From the NCBI GenBank assembly GCA_932521035.1, contig OW051492.1:3968001-4032000 (forward strand): DNA of 64,000 bases, read 5' to 3'. The notes beneath the pieces are model-generated. The model worked only from the letters and a program-made list of their open reading frames with translations, did not search any database and was not told the origin of the DNA. Shown here in pieces: positions 10,938 to 21,837 of this stretch. Source of the DNA: Oscheius dolichura. Taxonomy: Eukaryota; Nematoda; Chromadorea; Rhabditida; Rhabditidae. Position 1 is the first letter of the stretch, and every line of letters starts with the position of its first letter. The position numbers were made by a program, and so were the translations under genes.

Positions 10938-11790
10938 GTCTCTGGCCCTCTCCACATGTCTCCTTATTCCCGGACGTTTCTGGTATCCTCCCCAACCACT
11001 CTTAACCCCTTGCTTCAGCCATTCTCAATCTACCCTTTGTCCGTCCATGGGTCCGTTACATGCTTGTCTGCCCTAATCCTCGACCGTCTCCTCGTTTCAC
11101 CAGTCTTCCTCCCGATCCTCCGGTCACTCCACTCCTTTTCTGGACGGATGCCATACCCGCGGATCAGTTCTACCTCCAATACCTCCTGGCCCTCATCGGT
11201 CTCAGATTTGCGCAAACGGCAGGAGTCGTATACCCACTTCGTTATATGTACCTAGAGAAATAAACAGAAGCGACTGCCCCTGGCCATTGTGTCTGACGGT
11301 TCCTAAGCAGCGGCCGAGGACACTGCCCTCCTCGTCTCGAACCGGTTGCTCCTACGTGATCCAGGCTCCACCGACACATCGATTGCCACTGACTCACGCC
11401 TGTCTGTCAAATGGTTAGCCAGATAAGGCGGTTACCCTCTCCTTTACCTCTTTGCCCCGGACCAGGAAACGGCGTGACTTCCCCTAAAAAGCCGTCTCTT
11501 AACCGGTTTCCCCCCATCCATCCAGCCAATATGGCACTCTTCGCTGATTTTTCTTGTTTTCCCCCTCATCAAATTCCTTTTTTTATATGAAAATCGCCGA
11601 GGAAAGGTATAATTTTGTGTTTTTTACGGGCTCATTACAAGGCGCGTCTCATGTGCAGGCGCACTTGCCGTGTTCCCTTTGGTTCTCAATTTCTCCCAAA
11701 ACTTTGACTGACTCTTATTCTTCATTACCCTTGAAATACTTCAATTTCCTTTCCTTTTTATGGAAAATTGTCTGTTTTATAGATAAAACG
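10938..11790 (+). other. Pyrimidine-rich gap with a possible coding scrap
   Basis: Plus strand is C/T-rich, like introns and UTRs of plus-strand genes nearby. An open frame ending at 11263 (FWTDAIPADQFYLQYLLALI...PLRYMYLEK) closes with a stop overlapping AATAAA at 11257, and another frame (10954-11255) has a hydrophobic stretch around CLSALILDRLLVSPVFLPIL. Neither could be joined to convincing upstream exons, so I do not call a gene. From 11264 to 11790 I see only the probable FA2H leader region, with an acceptor-like ttttatag ending at 11782. Confidence 0.25.
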
Positions 11791-12953
11791 ATGGGCCAGG
11801 AGAGGGATGCCAACCAGAACAAGCATGCCAAACCCCTGCTGGTTCAGATGAACGGGCGTCTCTTTGATGTAGCCCAGTTCGCCGGCAAACACCCCGGAGG
11901 AGAGAAGGTTAGTCTTTATTCCCGTTTTAGTTCTTTTTGCCCTATAGGTACTGCGAAAGTTAGCAGGAGAGACCATCGACGAATTCATGCGGGGCGAGAG
12001 GAGGATCCTCGGGGTGAAACACGAACACTCGGAGGCCGCCTACAAGATGTTGGAGAAGTACGACGTCAAACAATATCACAAGGTAGGGGACCGGGACGGT
12101 TTGAAGACGAGACATGCAGGAGGACCCGATACTGGACTCCAAGAATGGCGTCTTGCCGAGGATTGGCTCACTGGGGGCGGACTACTGGACATGGATACAC
12201 CAGCCATACGAGGGCACGATACGACTCTTCGACTCGGACATCCTCGAGAGTCTGACCAGGACGGCCTGGTACATGGTGCCCCTCTGCTGGATGCCCATTG
12301 TCCTCTTCTTCGGGCTCACCTCCCTCTTCTCCTTCTTCGAAGCCTACGGATACCTGGCCGGGGGACTGCTCTGGACGGGTCTCTTCGTGGCCGGGGTGTT
12401 GACGTGGACCTTGTTGGAGTACACCCTCCACCGGTACGTCTTCCACTGGCAGCCCAACCCAGATTCGCCCCGGCAGCTCGTCCTCCACTTCCTCCTCCAC
12501 GGTTCGCCTCTTCGGACCCTATCGAATATAATACTCTAGGTCTCCACCACAAGACCCCGATGGACGGGGACCGGCTGGTCTTCCCTCCCACGCCGGCCGC
12601 CCTCATCATTGGCTTCTTCTACCTCCTCTATTCCAACACCCTCCCGTGGTGAGTGTCCTCCTCCTCCCCTTTGAGATATCATCCCAGGACGGTGTTCTGT
12701 GCCTTCGGGAGTGGCAAGTTGTTCGGGTACATCTGCTACGACATGACACACTACTACCTTCACCACGGGAAGCCCCGTCCCCTCACCAACATGCACTTCC
12801 GAAAGGTCTACCACCACAACCACCACTTTAAAGACTTCGACGTCGGTGAGTCTCTCGTCCTCCCCGTCTCCTACTATCCCCCTTCCAGGCTTCGGTATCT
12901 CCACTTCGTTGTGGGACCACGTCTTCGACACCCTCGGAATGGGCCCCCTCTGA
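11791..12953 (+). CDS. FA2H: Fatty acid 2-hydroxylase (cytochrome b5 fusion)
   Basis: Membrane di-iron enzyme of the ER that makes 2-hydroxy fatty acids for sphingolipids. The N-terminal cytochrome b5 domain carries the heme motif HPGGEK (about residue 35); after the linker (MLEKYDVKQYHK, IGSLGADYWTWIHQPYEG) come membrane segments and the hydroxylase histidine clusters LEYTLHRYVFHW, HFLLHG-LHHKTPMDGDRLVF, YDMTHYYLHHG and VYHHNHHFKD, closing with GFGISTSLWDHVFDTLG and a TGA at 12951. The cluster spacing and DGDRLVFPP match animal FA2H. Six or so exons are separated by introns of about 36-45 nt with C/T-rich tracts. The ATG lies 8 nt after a ttttatag acceptor. No AATAAA is evident downstream. 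Confidence 0.93.
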
Positions 12954-14416
12954 GCCCTTCCACCCCTCCTCCCGATGTCCATCTAGTGCAAAGTGTCTGC
13001 TTTTGTCATGTTGTACATATCATGTCGTAGAGTCACCAAATTTCTACTCCAAATACACCAAATTCTATGCACCGAATGGCCAGAACCACAATGAATGAAT
13101 GAATCTCTCCCTTTCTCTTTTATTAGGAAGTAAACAGACGAGTGAGTCAGCCAGTCTTTGAAGCCCGCCCTCCTTATCTCGAAGGCCCACGTATCCGCTT
13201 GGCTGAATCACAAGGACTGAAATGGGCCATATTCCTTCGATCAACGCTCGCTGGAGTACTGTATAAGGCCCTTCTTTAAAGTGAAGAATGTCTTCCGTGG
13301 ACTGACCAGCAGCCGGTTGATAGAGGAACAATAGAACTAGGTGTCGCGTGGATCCGTTGCAGCCCTTATCTAATCTGTCGGCCAGATGTTTTCCCCTTTC
13401 TGGGGCATACTGTAGATTGTTCTTTAAAAGACCCCAAAATTATTTATTACGATATTTCCTTTTACAACCGCTAAGATCTAAGAGTTCCGAGCAAAAAAGA
13501 CACCCGGGGGAGATGCCAAAAAATCACGGAACACTGGACCTATCTATGGAGACGAGAGAGAAAATGAGGCAGGATACAAATAGGAGAGACCGGACGGGAT
13601 GGTTAGCTGAGGGTCCGGGGAAGGGTCTCACGGGGGATGAGACCGGTGCGGGGGTGCACATTGGACAGGGGGATCGAAGGGAGCCCGAGAAGGAGAGGAT
13701 TATAAAGAGAGAACCCGGAAGGGCTGTGGATGGGGGATGACCCGGAGAGAGGGATTACAGAAGAGTGGGCAGACCGGTGTCTCTATACCAAACCAGTATG
13801 TACAGTAGAAAGTGAGACAGGGGAAAGGAGGAAGGGGCAGGGGACACGTCGGGCACTCGGGAGACCATTGGGCGAGTCGGATCCACTTGGGTAAAAATTG
13901 CTTAACGTGGGTCCGTCCAAGCTCCAGCTTTGATCTGGACGGGGGACGCGAATATTTAAAGGAGAGAAAGAGAGAGAAAGGGGGCCGGGGGAGGTAGGGC
14001 GTATGTACACTAACACGGCTGACTGGTTCGGGAGAGAATAGAGAGAAAACCCGCTGGGCTGCTTCACAGGAGATAACAACAAGGGCATGAGACGGTAATG
14101 GGCCGAGAGGCCCGAGAGAGGTGAGACGGGACCCGTCAGGGCGGAGGAGGGGCTGTTCCCATTGCTTTAAAGGGAGGACGAGGAGGCAGCGGAACAGCCC
14201 CTCCCCCGAATATACAACAATACTAAATAGAGGGCTACTGGTTACTCTAGAGTGCTCCGGGGAGAGGCCCCTATCACATACGGACTAGAAGTGTCCCTTA
14301 AAACACGTGGAGAGCATAAAATATGAAGAAAAGAACAGTTAGTGCCTGGAGCATAACAATCGTCGTCTGATCTGAAGAGGGACGATTAGATGGATGGCCC
14401 GGGCTGTCCTCCCACC
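12954..14416. other. Purine-rich gap, no supported gene
   Basis: From about 13,400 the plus strand becomes strongly G/A-rich (13,500-14,000 especially), the reverse of the FA2H side. A minus-strand frame at 13065-13331 (around STEDILHFKEGPYTVLQRAL) looks faintly coding but has no recognisable domain and no clear splice sites. Otherwise probably UTR or intron of the minus-strand unit to the right. Confidence 0.3.
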
Positions 14417-15000
14417 TTAGGCAGAAGAGACGGCAGCGATGAGTTGCAGAGGATTGACACGGAAGCCGGCCTCGGCATAGACGGGGGTCTTCATCTCGTC
14501 CCGGCTGGAAGAGCTCGAATCGGTAGAGCAGCTGACGTCCGATTCACTGCCAGATTGGTCGAAGTCGACGGACTGAAACTGTCGTGTTGTGGCCGGGTGG
14601 ACGGGCAGGAGACGGACCTCTTCGATGACCCAGGTGATGGGTGGCGGGGGAACGGAGTTGGCAGACGGCGAATCACTGAACGAGCCGGAGGCGAAGCACT
14701 GCTTATTCGTGGGAGAATGGCGTTTCTCGGTCTTGGTGGTCGGGTTGGATGCCGAGCTCGAAGACTTCTTGACCCGTGGCTTGCGGCTGCTCTTGGGGGT
14801 GGATGGAGGGAAAAGTGGGGCAGAGCCGGAAGAGCCAGGGAACGAGGCCAGTAACCTGAAACGAGGCGACTGTAGAGGACATTCCGGAAGAGTCAAAATG
14901 TTGAAAGAGGGGATAATTCACCCTCACGTGAGTTGTGAAATCGGATGGTAATGTTCTGCCGGGTATCAGCAGGGCCACGTGCACATCGTTGCATCGCGTG
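14417..15000 (-). CDS. C-terminal exons of an unidentified Ser/Pro-rich protein
   Basis: Two exons can be joined in phase through a 56-nt intron (gtgagg...ctctacag): an upstream exon reading CNDVHVALLIPGRTLPSDFT and a long last exon that runs SPRFRLLASFPGSSGSAPLF, a basic stretch KSSRKPRVKKSSSS, the apparently folded segment PPPPITWVIEEVRLLPVHP, an acidic/serine stretch QSGSESDVSCSTDSSSSS and the tail PVYAEAGFRVNPLQLIAAV. Third codon positions are strongly C/G, like the neighbouring genes, which is the main argument that it is coding. I do not recognise the family. A possible first exon starts at the ATG at 15346 (MSSLPSTSPVVQRYVSSSGS) but the link through 15000-15180 is not resolved. Confidence 0.45.
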
Positions 15001-16649
15001 GCAAAAATGAACAAAGGTCATTTGGTGTCACTGTTGAACCACCTGGGCCTCCTTTCAGATCTCCCATTTGGAACTCAAACAGAACCCTTCGAATAGGGAA
15101 ATGGAAGGGATACCCAGCAAGGGGAATACCCATAAGAGGTCTCCCGGTAAGAAAGTCTCCGGACCACTAGGAAATAGACAATGATAAGGGGATAGCTCCC
15201 CAGGGGGCCCCTAGAAAGAGAAACCCGTCTCGGCTTATGGTGGATACGGTAACATCTTTAGAGGAACTGTTGGGTACGTTTTGAGGACTCCCTGAACTGG
15301 AAACATACCTCTGGACAACTGGAGATGTTGAAGGAAGCGACGACATGATGTCAAATGGAGATGTTACTCGCGCTTTTAGGCCGAAGCCTGTTTGGATCTG
15401 GAAGACACCAAATTATCAAGAGATTGTCTTCGGGAGAGCGAGGGCACACCATCTGCGTGGCGTGATAAAGTTTATATTAGAAGGGAAAAGGGGGAAAGGC
15501 CTAGGCAGCGAGGGGCCGGCCGTCACGAGGAGCGACACGCGACGCGGCCGCCCCGCGTGACTCCGATCGATGAGCAGCTGCGGCAGGGGAGACAACGGGG
15601 AGGCAACGAATAGAAAGACCGGGGGAGCGGGGGCTGCTTTCTTAGAAGACGCCGTCTTGGGTAATGCTAAGAAAGCCCGCTTTGGGGCAGAACAGTAGCC
15701 ACTTTCAGGAGGGACGCGTGGCTTTTGAAGGCCTTGGTGGTCTGGAGGGACAGCCTTGTTGAGGAAAGCCAGATAATTTGAAACGCGAGGATGGAAGATA
15801 AAAAGGACACGAAAAACCGGTGCCCCATAACCGGAATGTTCTTTTTATGATCAGATGGCCAGGTGAAACAACACTGGCTTCCGTTTCCTGGATGGGGTGA
15901 CGTGCCCATCCAATTCTATTCATCGTCCCCTCTCCGTTAACCCGTTCCCCACGCATTCAATCGAGGGGGACTAAAACACACAAGACGCGTTGTCCCTGCC
16001 TTGCAAAAGCCAACACAAAGAAGTTCTCAAATTGCCTCGCCGTTGACCTATAAACAAGGTGCTCGTCATATTTACAGCCTCTTTACACCGGGAGAGGATA
16101 CGAGCTGATTCGAGCAGATTCACAGAATCGGCAAGAATAGCTGCTCGCTTCTTTTCCCACTAATCCCCTTGGCTAATCCGAGATAATGGCGTGTAGCCAC
16201 AGTTAGCGTCAGATATTTGGTGCGAAAAGGGACAGAAAACAGCTCTCCTTCTATTATAGTCCCCGGGATCTCTGCCACACCGGGCCATCCTCCCTGCCCA
16301 GTTGTGTCTTATTGAAGTTGACAAGTACAGCCGGCCCCGTCCTGGCGGCTACCCTTGGAAAGGGCAAAAAACAAGATGTTGACTTCCTTTTCTCGCTGGG
16401 AATAACAAGGAAGAGGCCATAAATAGAAATCTCTTATTAACTGTAACGAGGAAAGAAGTATCCCGGAGTAGTGGAAGTGAAAGGAGGGAGAGGGGAAGGC
16501 ACGGGAGAGAAGCGAATACAGAGAGATGCACCGACAGTAACCAGACACACGTAGAACAATTCTTGGAAGGCAAGAAATAACAAAGAATAATCACAGAATA
16601 ATCTCAATATGGGATAGATAAGTACGGGGACCCGCAGGGGGGAGGGGGG
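15001..16649. other. Gap; possible 5' exon at 15180-15346, rest unassigned
   Basis: Holds the Ser-rich candidate start at 15346 on the minus strand and an acceptor-like tttcctag (minus) near 15167. The remainder to 16649 is purine-rich on the plus strand with no convincing coding frame, and probably includes the furin 3' UTR next to its stop at 16650. Confidence 0.3.
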
Positions 16650-19600
16650 CTAGACCTCCTGTCTAACCAACTCGTCTTCGTCCGAGGAGGAGTCTTCGGC
16701 TATCCTGTTCATCAGCTTCACCTTGTCCGTCTCGCCGTTGTACAGGGGAGTGTACCTAAAGAGACTACGGTAGCCAGCCGAGGGAGGAGGGACTGACTCG
16801 AACTGTTTCTTGTCCTCCCGGAGACAGACGCAGAGGGCCACCAGCACCAGGACGACAATAAATATGATGACGATCCAGACGAGCGAGAAGAAACTGCTGG
16901 AGGCCGGGTGTCTCTTGGGGTACTTGGCATTCGAGGAGCAGTCTTCTGTAACAGGACGGTGTCTGGAAGAGGCAGGCGCCACTCACCGCATCGAGCCACG
17001 TCGGGGTTCTCGCCCTGTGAGCAGCAGGGCCGACAGTAGCCGGTTGACCGGCTACCGTACCCCTTGGCACAGGTGTCACAACTCAGGGCACCCGGCCCAT
17101 GGCACTGGTCACACGCCTCGTCGCACTGGCCGCACTTGCCCACGGCGTCGATATAGTAGCCGGAACCACACTTGTCCTTCTTCAGGATACACCTCGCCTG
17201 GATCAAGTTGGTCTCGTCTGGAAAGTATTCGATCATCTCCCAGCTCTAGAAGGCAACGAACAGTCTGGGACGAGCTCCTCCGGGCATCGGTCGACACACT
17301 GGCCGTGGAAGATCTGGCCGGTACTCTTCACATCGATAAGGAGAAGTGACCCGGGACACGTCTCGCAAACCTGAACGAGTCATTATACCGGAGAGGATAA
17401 GACAATGACAGACCTCGGCCTCGGTGCAGGTATGGCAGTGGGGCGAGCACATCTTGCACTTGTCCCCGTCCAGGTAGTACGTGTCCTCGCACCTCGTGAC
17501 ACATTTGAACCCGTTGCCGGCCTTGTTCCTCATCGTCTGAGTCAGCGTCTTACACGAGAAGCAGGCAGTGGCCGAGCGCGGCTCCGTGCAGCCCCCATTG
17601 CATTCTTCGTGGCAGTCGCCCACGGAGGTTAGGTCGCCGAAGGAGATCGGCTCCGTACTCTCCACCTGAAAAGAGACCGGTCCCCTTTCTGTAATAGGCA
17701 AAAGGACCAGGGGCTGGCTGTGTTCGACCGCTATTTTTTGAGAGAAGGAATGAGTGCTAGAGACAGATAGGCAAGCATTCCCATAACCAGACGGCCCACA
17801 TAGACCATCACCACCACGAACAACGAAACGTGTGACCAGTAGAAAAGTTTATTGACAATCTTCTGCTCTCTTGTAAGGCACGGAATATTATACAAACAAC
17901 TTTGACGACTAGAACATGCGCGAGGAGAGAGGAGAGGAGAGAGGAATAGTTACTCAACAACGGGGGCAATACTGTTATATCGGAGATATGGTGCGGGGGA
18001 CAAGTCTGTACAATCAGGAGGAAATGCTCTGAAAAGACGAAGATACAGAGATAAAGGCTCTGGGGGATAAAGCTGGGAGAGAGCCTGTCTCCTGCCTCCC
18101 TTTCGTCGGAAGGCACCCTCACACCCGAACACAGCAACAACCGTCACGAGGGACCACCGCCAAACATTCTCGTGAAAAACGAGGAGAAATAACTCTTCAA
18201 TCGGTCCGAATTCGACGGGGCCGCCGCCAGCAGTGAGGACTAAAATCAGCTGGCTTTTTTCTGGTCTTTGAGGAGAAAGAGAAGAGACTTTTCACAGGAA
18301 AAAGGAAACAGCCATGCCTCGGTTACTGTAGGAGGCGCCGTGTGCCAGAAGTGGCCGGAGCTGGCACACGACCCTCCGGATCGAATCTCCATGCTATGTT
18401 CGGGGGGAAGGGTGTGAGTAGAGAGAGGGAGGGAGAGAGACAGGGGGAATGGCAAGATCACACTCGAATGCTGAATACCCATTTTGTTTTTTGTTTTCAA
18501 TCACGGCACTCATCACAGGGAAGACGGGGGGAGGAGCAAGGCGGGGACAAATCACAGGTCAGATTACGCGGATGATTATGAATGTCAGGTTGTACCCAGG
18601 TTGTGTGTCACAGATTGAGCAAGGAAACCCAAAAAAAAGGAAAAAAAAAGAAGAACCCTAAGCAAAAGGGGAGGAGAAACTCAGGAAATGGGCTGGAGGG
18701 GAGGAGCAGCCGAGGGAGAGGAGGGTGGAGGAGGCGAGGACCGGCGACAGGACAGAAACGCCGCCAGGGCTATGACCACAAGCACCATTCCTTGCAGAGC
18801 CATCAACACTCCGGGGAGTGAGATCTGCAGAAAATCATCAACTCGGTGAGGGGGACGGGGGCGGGGACGGGAGGACGCTTGGACGACTGTCACCACACGG
18901 AGAGAGCCCACCACCAACATTTACGGGGACACTTTTGGAGGAGAAGGAGAGAGACAAGGACAAAAGGCCTTCTCATGCAGCGATAGAGAGCGAAAAGTAG
19001 AAGAGAGAGGGCCCCCGGTGGTGGACGTGACAGCCGTCCAAAAGGTGCCTGTGGTTGTGTGTACCTCGTGCAACCCGATTACGACCGATGGCGTCGCCGA
19101 TGCCTCAGTGCCCGTTGACGGGGGAAGACACTCCAGATCCATTGTCCGACGCGGGGGTTAAAGACCCACTGGCCGAACGGTCCCATGTGAGAGGAAAAGC
19201 CGGGGAAGGAGCCGGCTCCGCCCGAGTGAGCCGGGCCGCGGACGGGGATGGGCATCTGGCGGACACGGGAGAAGGCCGTCGGCCGCTTGGGCTGCCTCTG
19301 CAATCACCATTCCCAAAAAGGAAAACGACATGCTACGGACGGAGAAGTTAGAGACATGCGGAGACGAGAGGACACAACAGAAGCAAGCACAGGCAGGGTT
19401 AGACGAGCGAGGAGACAAGACACCGCGAGGTGGCCAATAGCGGTCGAACACACCGAATAACATCGTTTTCCTGTTCCAGGGACAACTCAAACGGGTAGAA
19501 CAGGAAAACTAGTGATGTTTACTCGAGTAGAGGGAGGGCAGGGCTCCCCGTTCTATTCTCTGCCGAATGAGGTGAAATAGGCTCGAACCTGGCTTGTCAG

Positions 19601-21837
19601 GTCGTGCACTCGTCCCAGGACGGACTGCGGTGTCGGCGCGTGGACCTTGTCGCCCGGCTGGGCCGGATTAGCCGTTCCATACAGCAGCAGTGTCCAGTCA
19701 TGGAATGTACCTGGAGGAGGATGGGGTAAACTAGAAAAGGGGACCTACCCGTAGATTGAGGGTTGTTGGTGACACTCTCCACCATCAGTATCCAGGTGCC
19801 TCGCGGATCCTCGCCCCACTGCTGGACCGTGAGGAAGGGCCACTTGTGGAAGCCGTTGCTATTGAAATCTTGCGGCCTGGGCGGCAGCAGGACGGACTTG
19901 GTCCCGGCCGGGGAGAACAGCGTCAACTTGAGGTCGCCTCTCTTGGAGTAGCGCACCGTGGCGTGCACCTGGACGTGTTCCAAGTAGAGCACCGGGGTGC
20001 CGGACTCGCAGCCATTCACCTGAAGGCAGCCGATACTAGGAAATGGCAGGAGAACAGACCTCAAGAGTGAAGTTGAGTTGGAATCTGCCGGTGATGGGAC
20101 GCGGGTTGGGGGCGGCCAGCTTGTACTCGTAGGTGCAGATGTGCTGTTCGGGGACGGCCCTCCATGTGCGGGCCAACTTCACCAGGGCCTCTCCGTCCAT
20201 CAGGCCGTAGCCGAACTTATTGCTGACGGCTCTGCCCACTCCGTTGTACGACCAGCCGGGATTCGACTGCAGGGGCTTGGGGTTGGCCGTCCTCAGTACA
20301 ATGTGTTGCATGTCTCTCCATGTCAGGCCCGGGTTGGCCTCCAGGGCCAGCGCGATGATACCGGCAGCCAGCGGGGCCGAGGCACTCGTCCCGGTGTGCA
20401 TCTTCGTACACCCCCTCGGCACGTCCACTGTAACCTAAACCTCTCTATTTTCTATTCCCCATAGAAATTATTACGATGGCGGGCTGGTTGATGTTGGCAG
20501 AGCTGTAGGTGGAGGCGATGGTCGAGGGGCACTCCTCCAGGTACCAAGGCCGGTGGTTGTCGAAGGTGGCCGAGGAGATGGACAGGGTGTAGACGGACGT
20601 CGTGTAGCCGTCAGCAGAGCAGGAGTCCTGTCTGGAAGCTATCCAATTAAAAAATGGGCAGAAGAGACAGCCACCTGGAGCCGCCGTTTCCACTGGCCCA
20701 GACGAAGATGTTGCCCTTTCCCTGCCGGCCGTTCTTGATTCCCTTGTAGAAGGCCTCCCTGGCCAGCGGGCCGGGTCCGTCGAAGGTCTTGCCGTCGTCC
20801 TCCGGTCCCCAGCTGGCCGAGTAGATGTCGATGTGGTTCTGGTTGAGTGAGAGAGAGGCAGCCTCCACACTGTCCGACACGGCCCCGTCCAACATCCGCA
20901 CTCCCCCAATCTTGGCCTCGAACGCCACTCCAACACCGCACTCTGTGTTGTCGGCCACAGCCGCCACTTCTCCTGCACAACGGGTACCGTGTCTGTAACC
21001 ACTCCGTCTCGACAGGATAAAAGGGATCTCACTTGTTGTCTCCATTATTCTGTGGGGTGGGGTCGTCGTCATGGTCGTTGATGTCCGTACTGGCCAGGGG
21101 ATCGTAGTTCCTGGCGATGTCCGGGTGGTCTCTCTGTATCCCGTCGTCCAAAATGGACACGGATACGTTCCTTCCGGCATAACCCATCAGCCACGCTGGT
21201 CTCACGTTCATGTCCCAATTGCCGATGGCGTGTCCTACCTGCAACTTGTCATTTCACAGAGTGCCGACGGTGGACACGAACCAAGTACCACTGGTCAGCG
21301 TAGAGGGGGTCGCGGAAGGGCAGACGCGGCACGGGAAGGCCCGGCTGAGCTTGTCTCCGTGTCTTCGCGGATCCATCGGCATTTACCAATTCTTTAAATG
21401 TGTTCCTCTTCGAGACGGCGTGCGGGTCAGCGACGTCGTCGTGAACGTAGTCCCTCTTGGCTCGCCTCTTCGGCCGCTGTTCCAGGAACATCTGCACATC
21501 GGGGTGGACCTCGAGTCGGTCGTGGATGGATCGCTTGTGCCGCCGCGTCCGCGTCTCGTCAGCGTGGTAGAGGAAGTAGTGGCTGTCGAGGAAGGGCTCC
21601 CCCTTAACCACCATGCCGTGCTCGTCAGCTATCCGCCGCGCCAGCTCGTCGTCCCGTTTGTTCAGTTTTATCACAGTGTGGTGGACATCGGCGCAGGACT
21701 CGCCGCTTGGATCAGTACATATCTGGACAGGGGCTGGTGAGGAGCAGAAGAGCCGGGCAACTCACGGAATCATGTTCGTTCGAGTATATACAGCAGAGAC
21801 TGCTCAACAATATAAAAACACAAGTACCCGTTCGCAT
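16650..21837 (-). CDS. FURIN: Furin-type proprotein convertase with alternative C-termini
   Basis: Subtilisin-like serine endoprotease of the trans-Golgi that cleaves secretory precursors after multibasic sites. The start at 21837 opens a clear signal peptide ([19 protein letters not shown]). The propeptide carries a secondary site near RTRRHKR|S and a primary site KRRAKR|D. The catalytic domain has Asp in SILDDG (about 21148), His in HGTRCAGE (about 20990), Asn in ASGNGG (about 20695) and Ser in GTSASAP (about 20386), all present. The P domain follows (to 19589), then a cysteine-rich region (17690-17000), a membrane span ([20 protein letters not shown]) and a cytoplasmic tail with YTPL and the acidic cluster EDSSSDEDE, as in furin. 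About 2 kb between the P domain and Cys-rich exons holds alternative last exons. One junction in the Cys-rich part (about 17245) needs a 26-nt intron or a frameshift. Confidence 0.93.
17731..17862 (-). CDS. Candidate alternative last exon of furin gene (membrane tail)
   Basis: A 43-residue frame reading [20 protein letters not shown] then [20 protein letters not shown] and ending LKK at a TAG. It is in phase 0 after an AG at 17863, matching the phase of the P-domain donor at 19588. It would replace the Cys-rich region with a single membrane span. The pyrimidine tract before the AG is weak, so this is tentative. Confidence 0.3.
   Translation of the reverse strand, partial: KIVNKLFYWSHVSLFVVVMVYVGRLVMGMLAYLSLALIPSLKK
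18681..18824 (-). CDS. Candidate alternative last exon of furin gene (short membrane anchor)
   Basis: A good acceptor (ttttctgcag) opens a 47-residue frame in phase 0, compatible with the P-domain donor at 19588: a hydrophobic span [28 protein letters not shown], then a Pro/Ser-rich tail to a TGA. Spliced here, the convertase would be membrane-anchored without the Cys-rich region. Nematode and insect furin genes are known to make isoforms that differ in their C-termini, which fits. Transcript evidence is lacking. Confidence 0.5.
   Translation of the reverse strand: MSLPGVLMALQGMVLVVIALAAFLSCRRSSPPPPSSPSAAPPLQPIS
19553..19588 (-). CDS. Read-through end of furin P-domain exon (soluble form)
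   Basis: If the donor at 19588 (gttcga, a weak site) is not used, the frame continues for 11 residues ([11 protein letters not shown]) to a TAG, which would give a soluble enzyme ending just after the P domain. Confidence 0.4.
   Translation of the reverse strand, partial: VRAYFTSFGRE

Noticed and set aside
12168-12609. Antisense frames over FA2H
   Set aside because: Plus-strand FA2H motifs with histidine clusters account for this region; the antisense frames are low-complexity.
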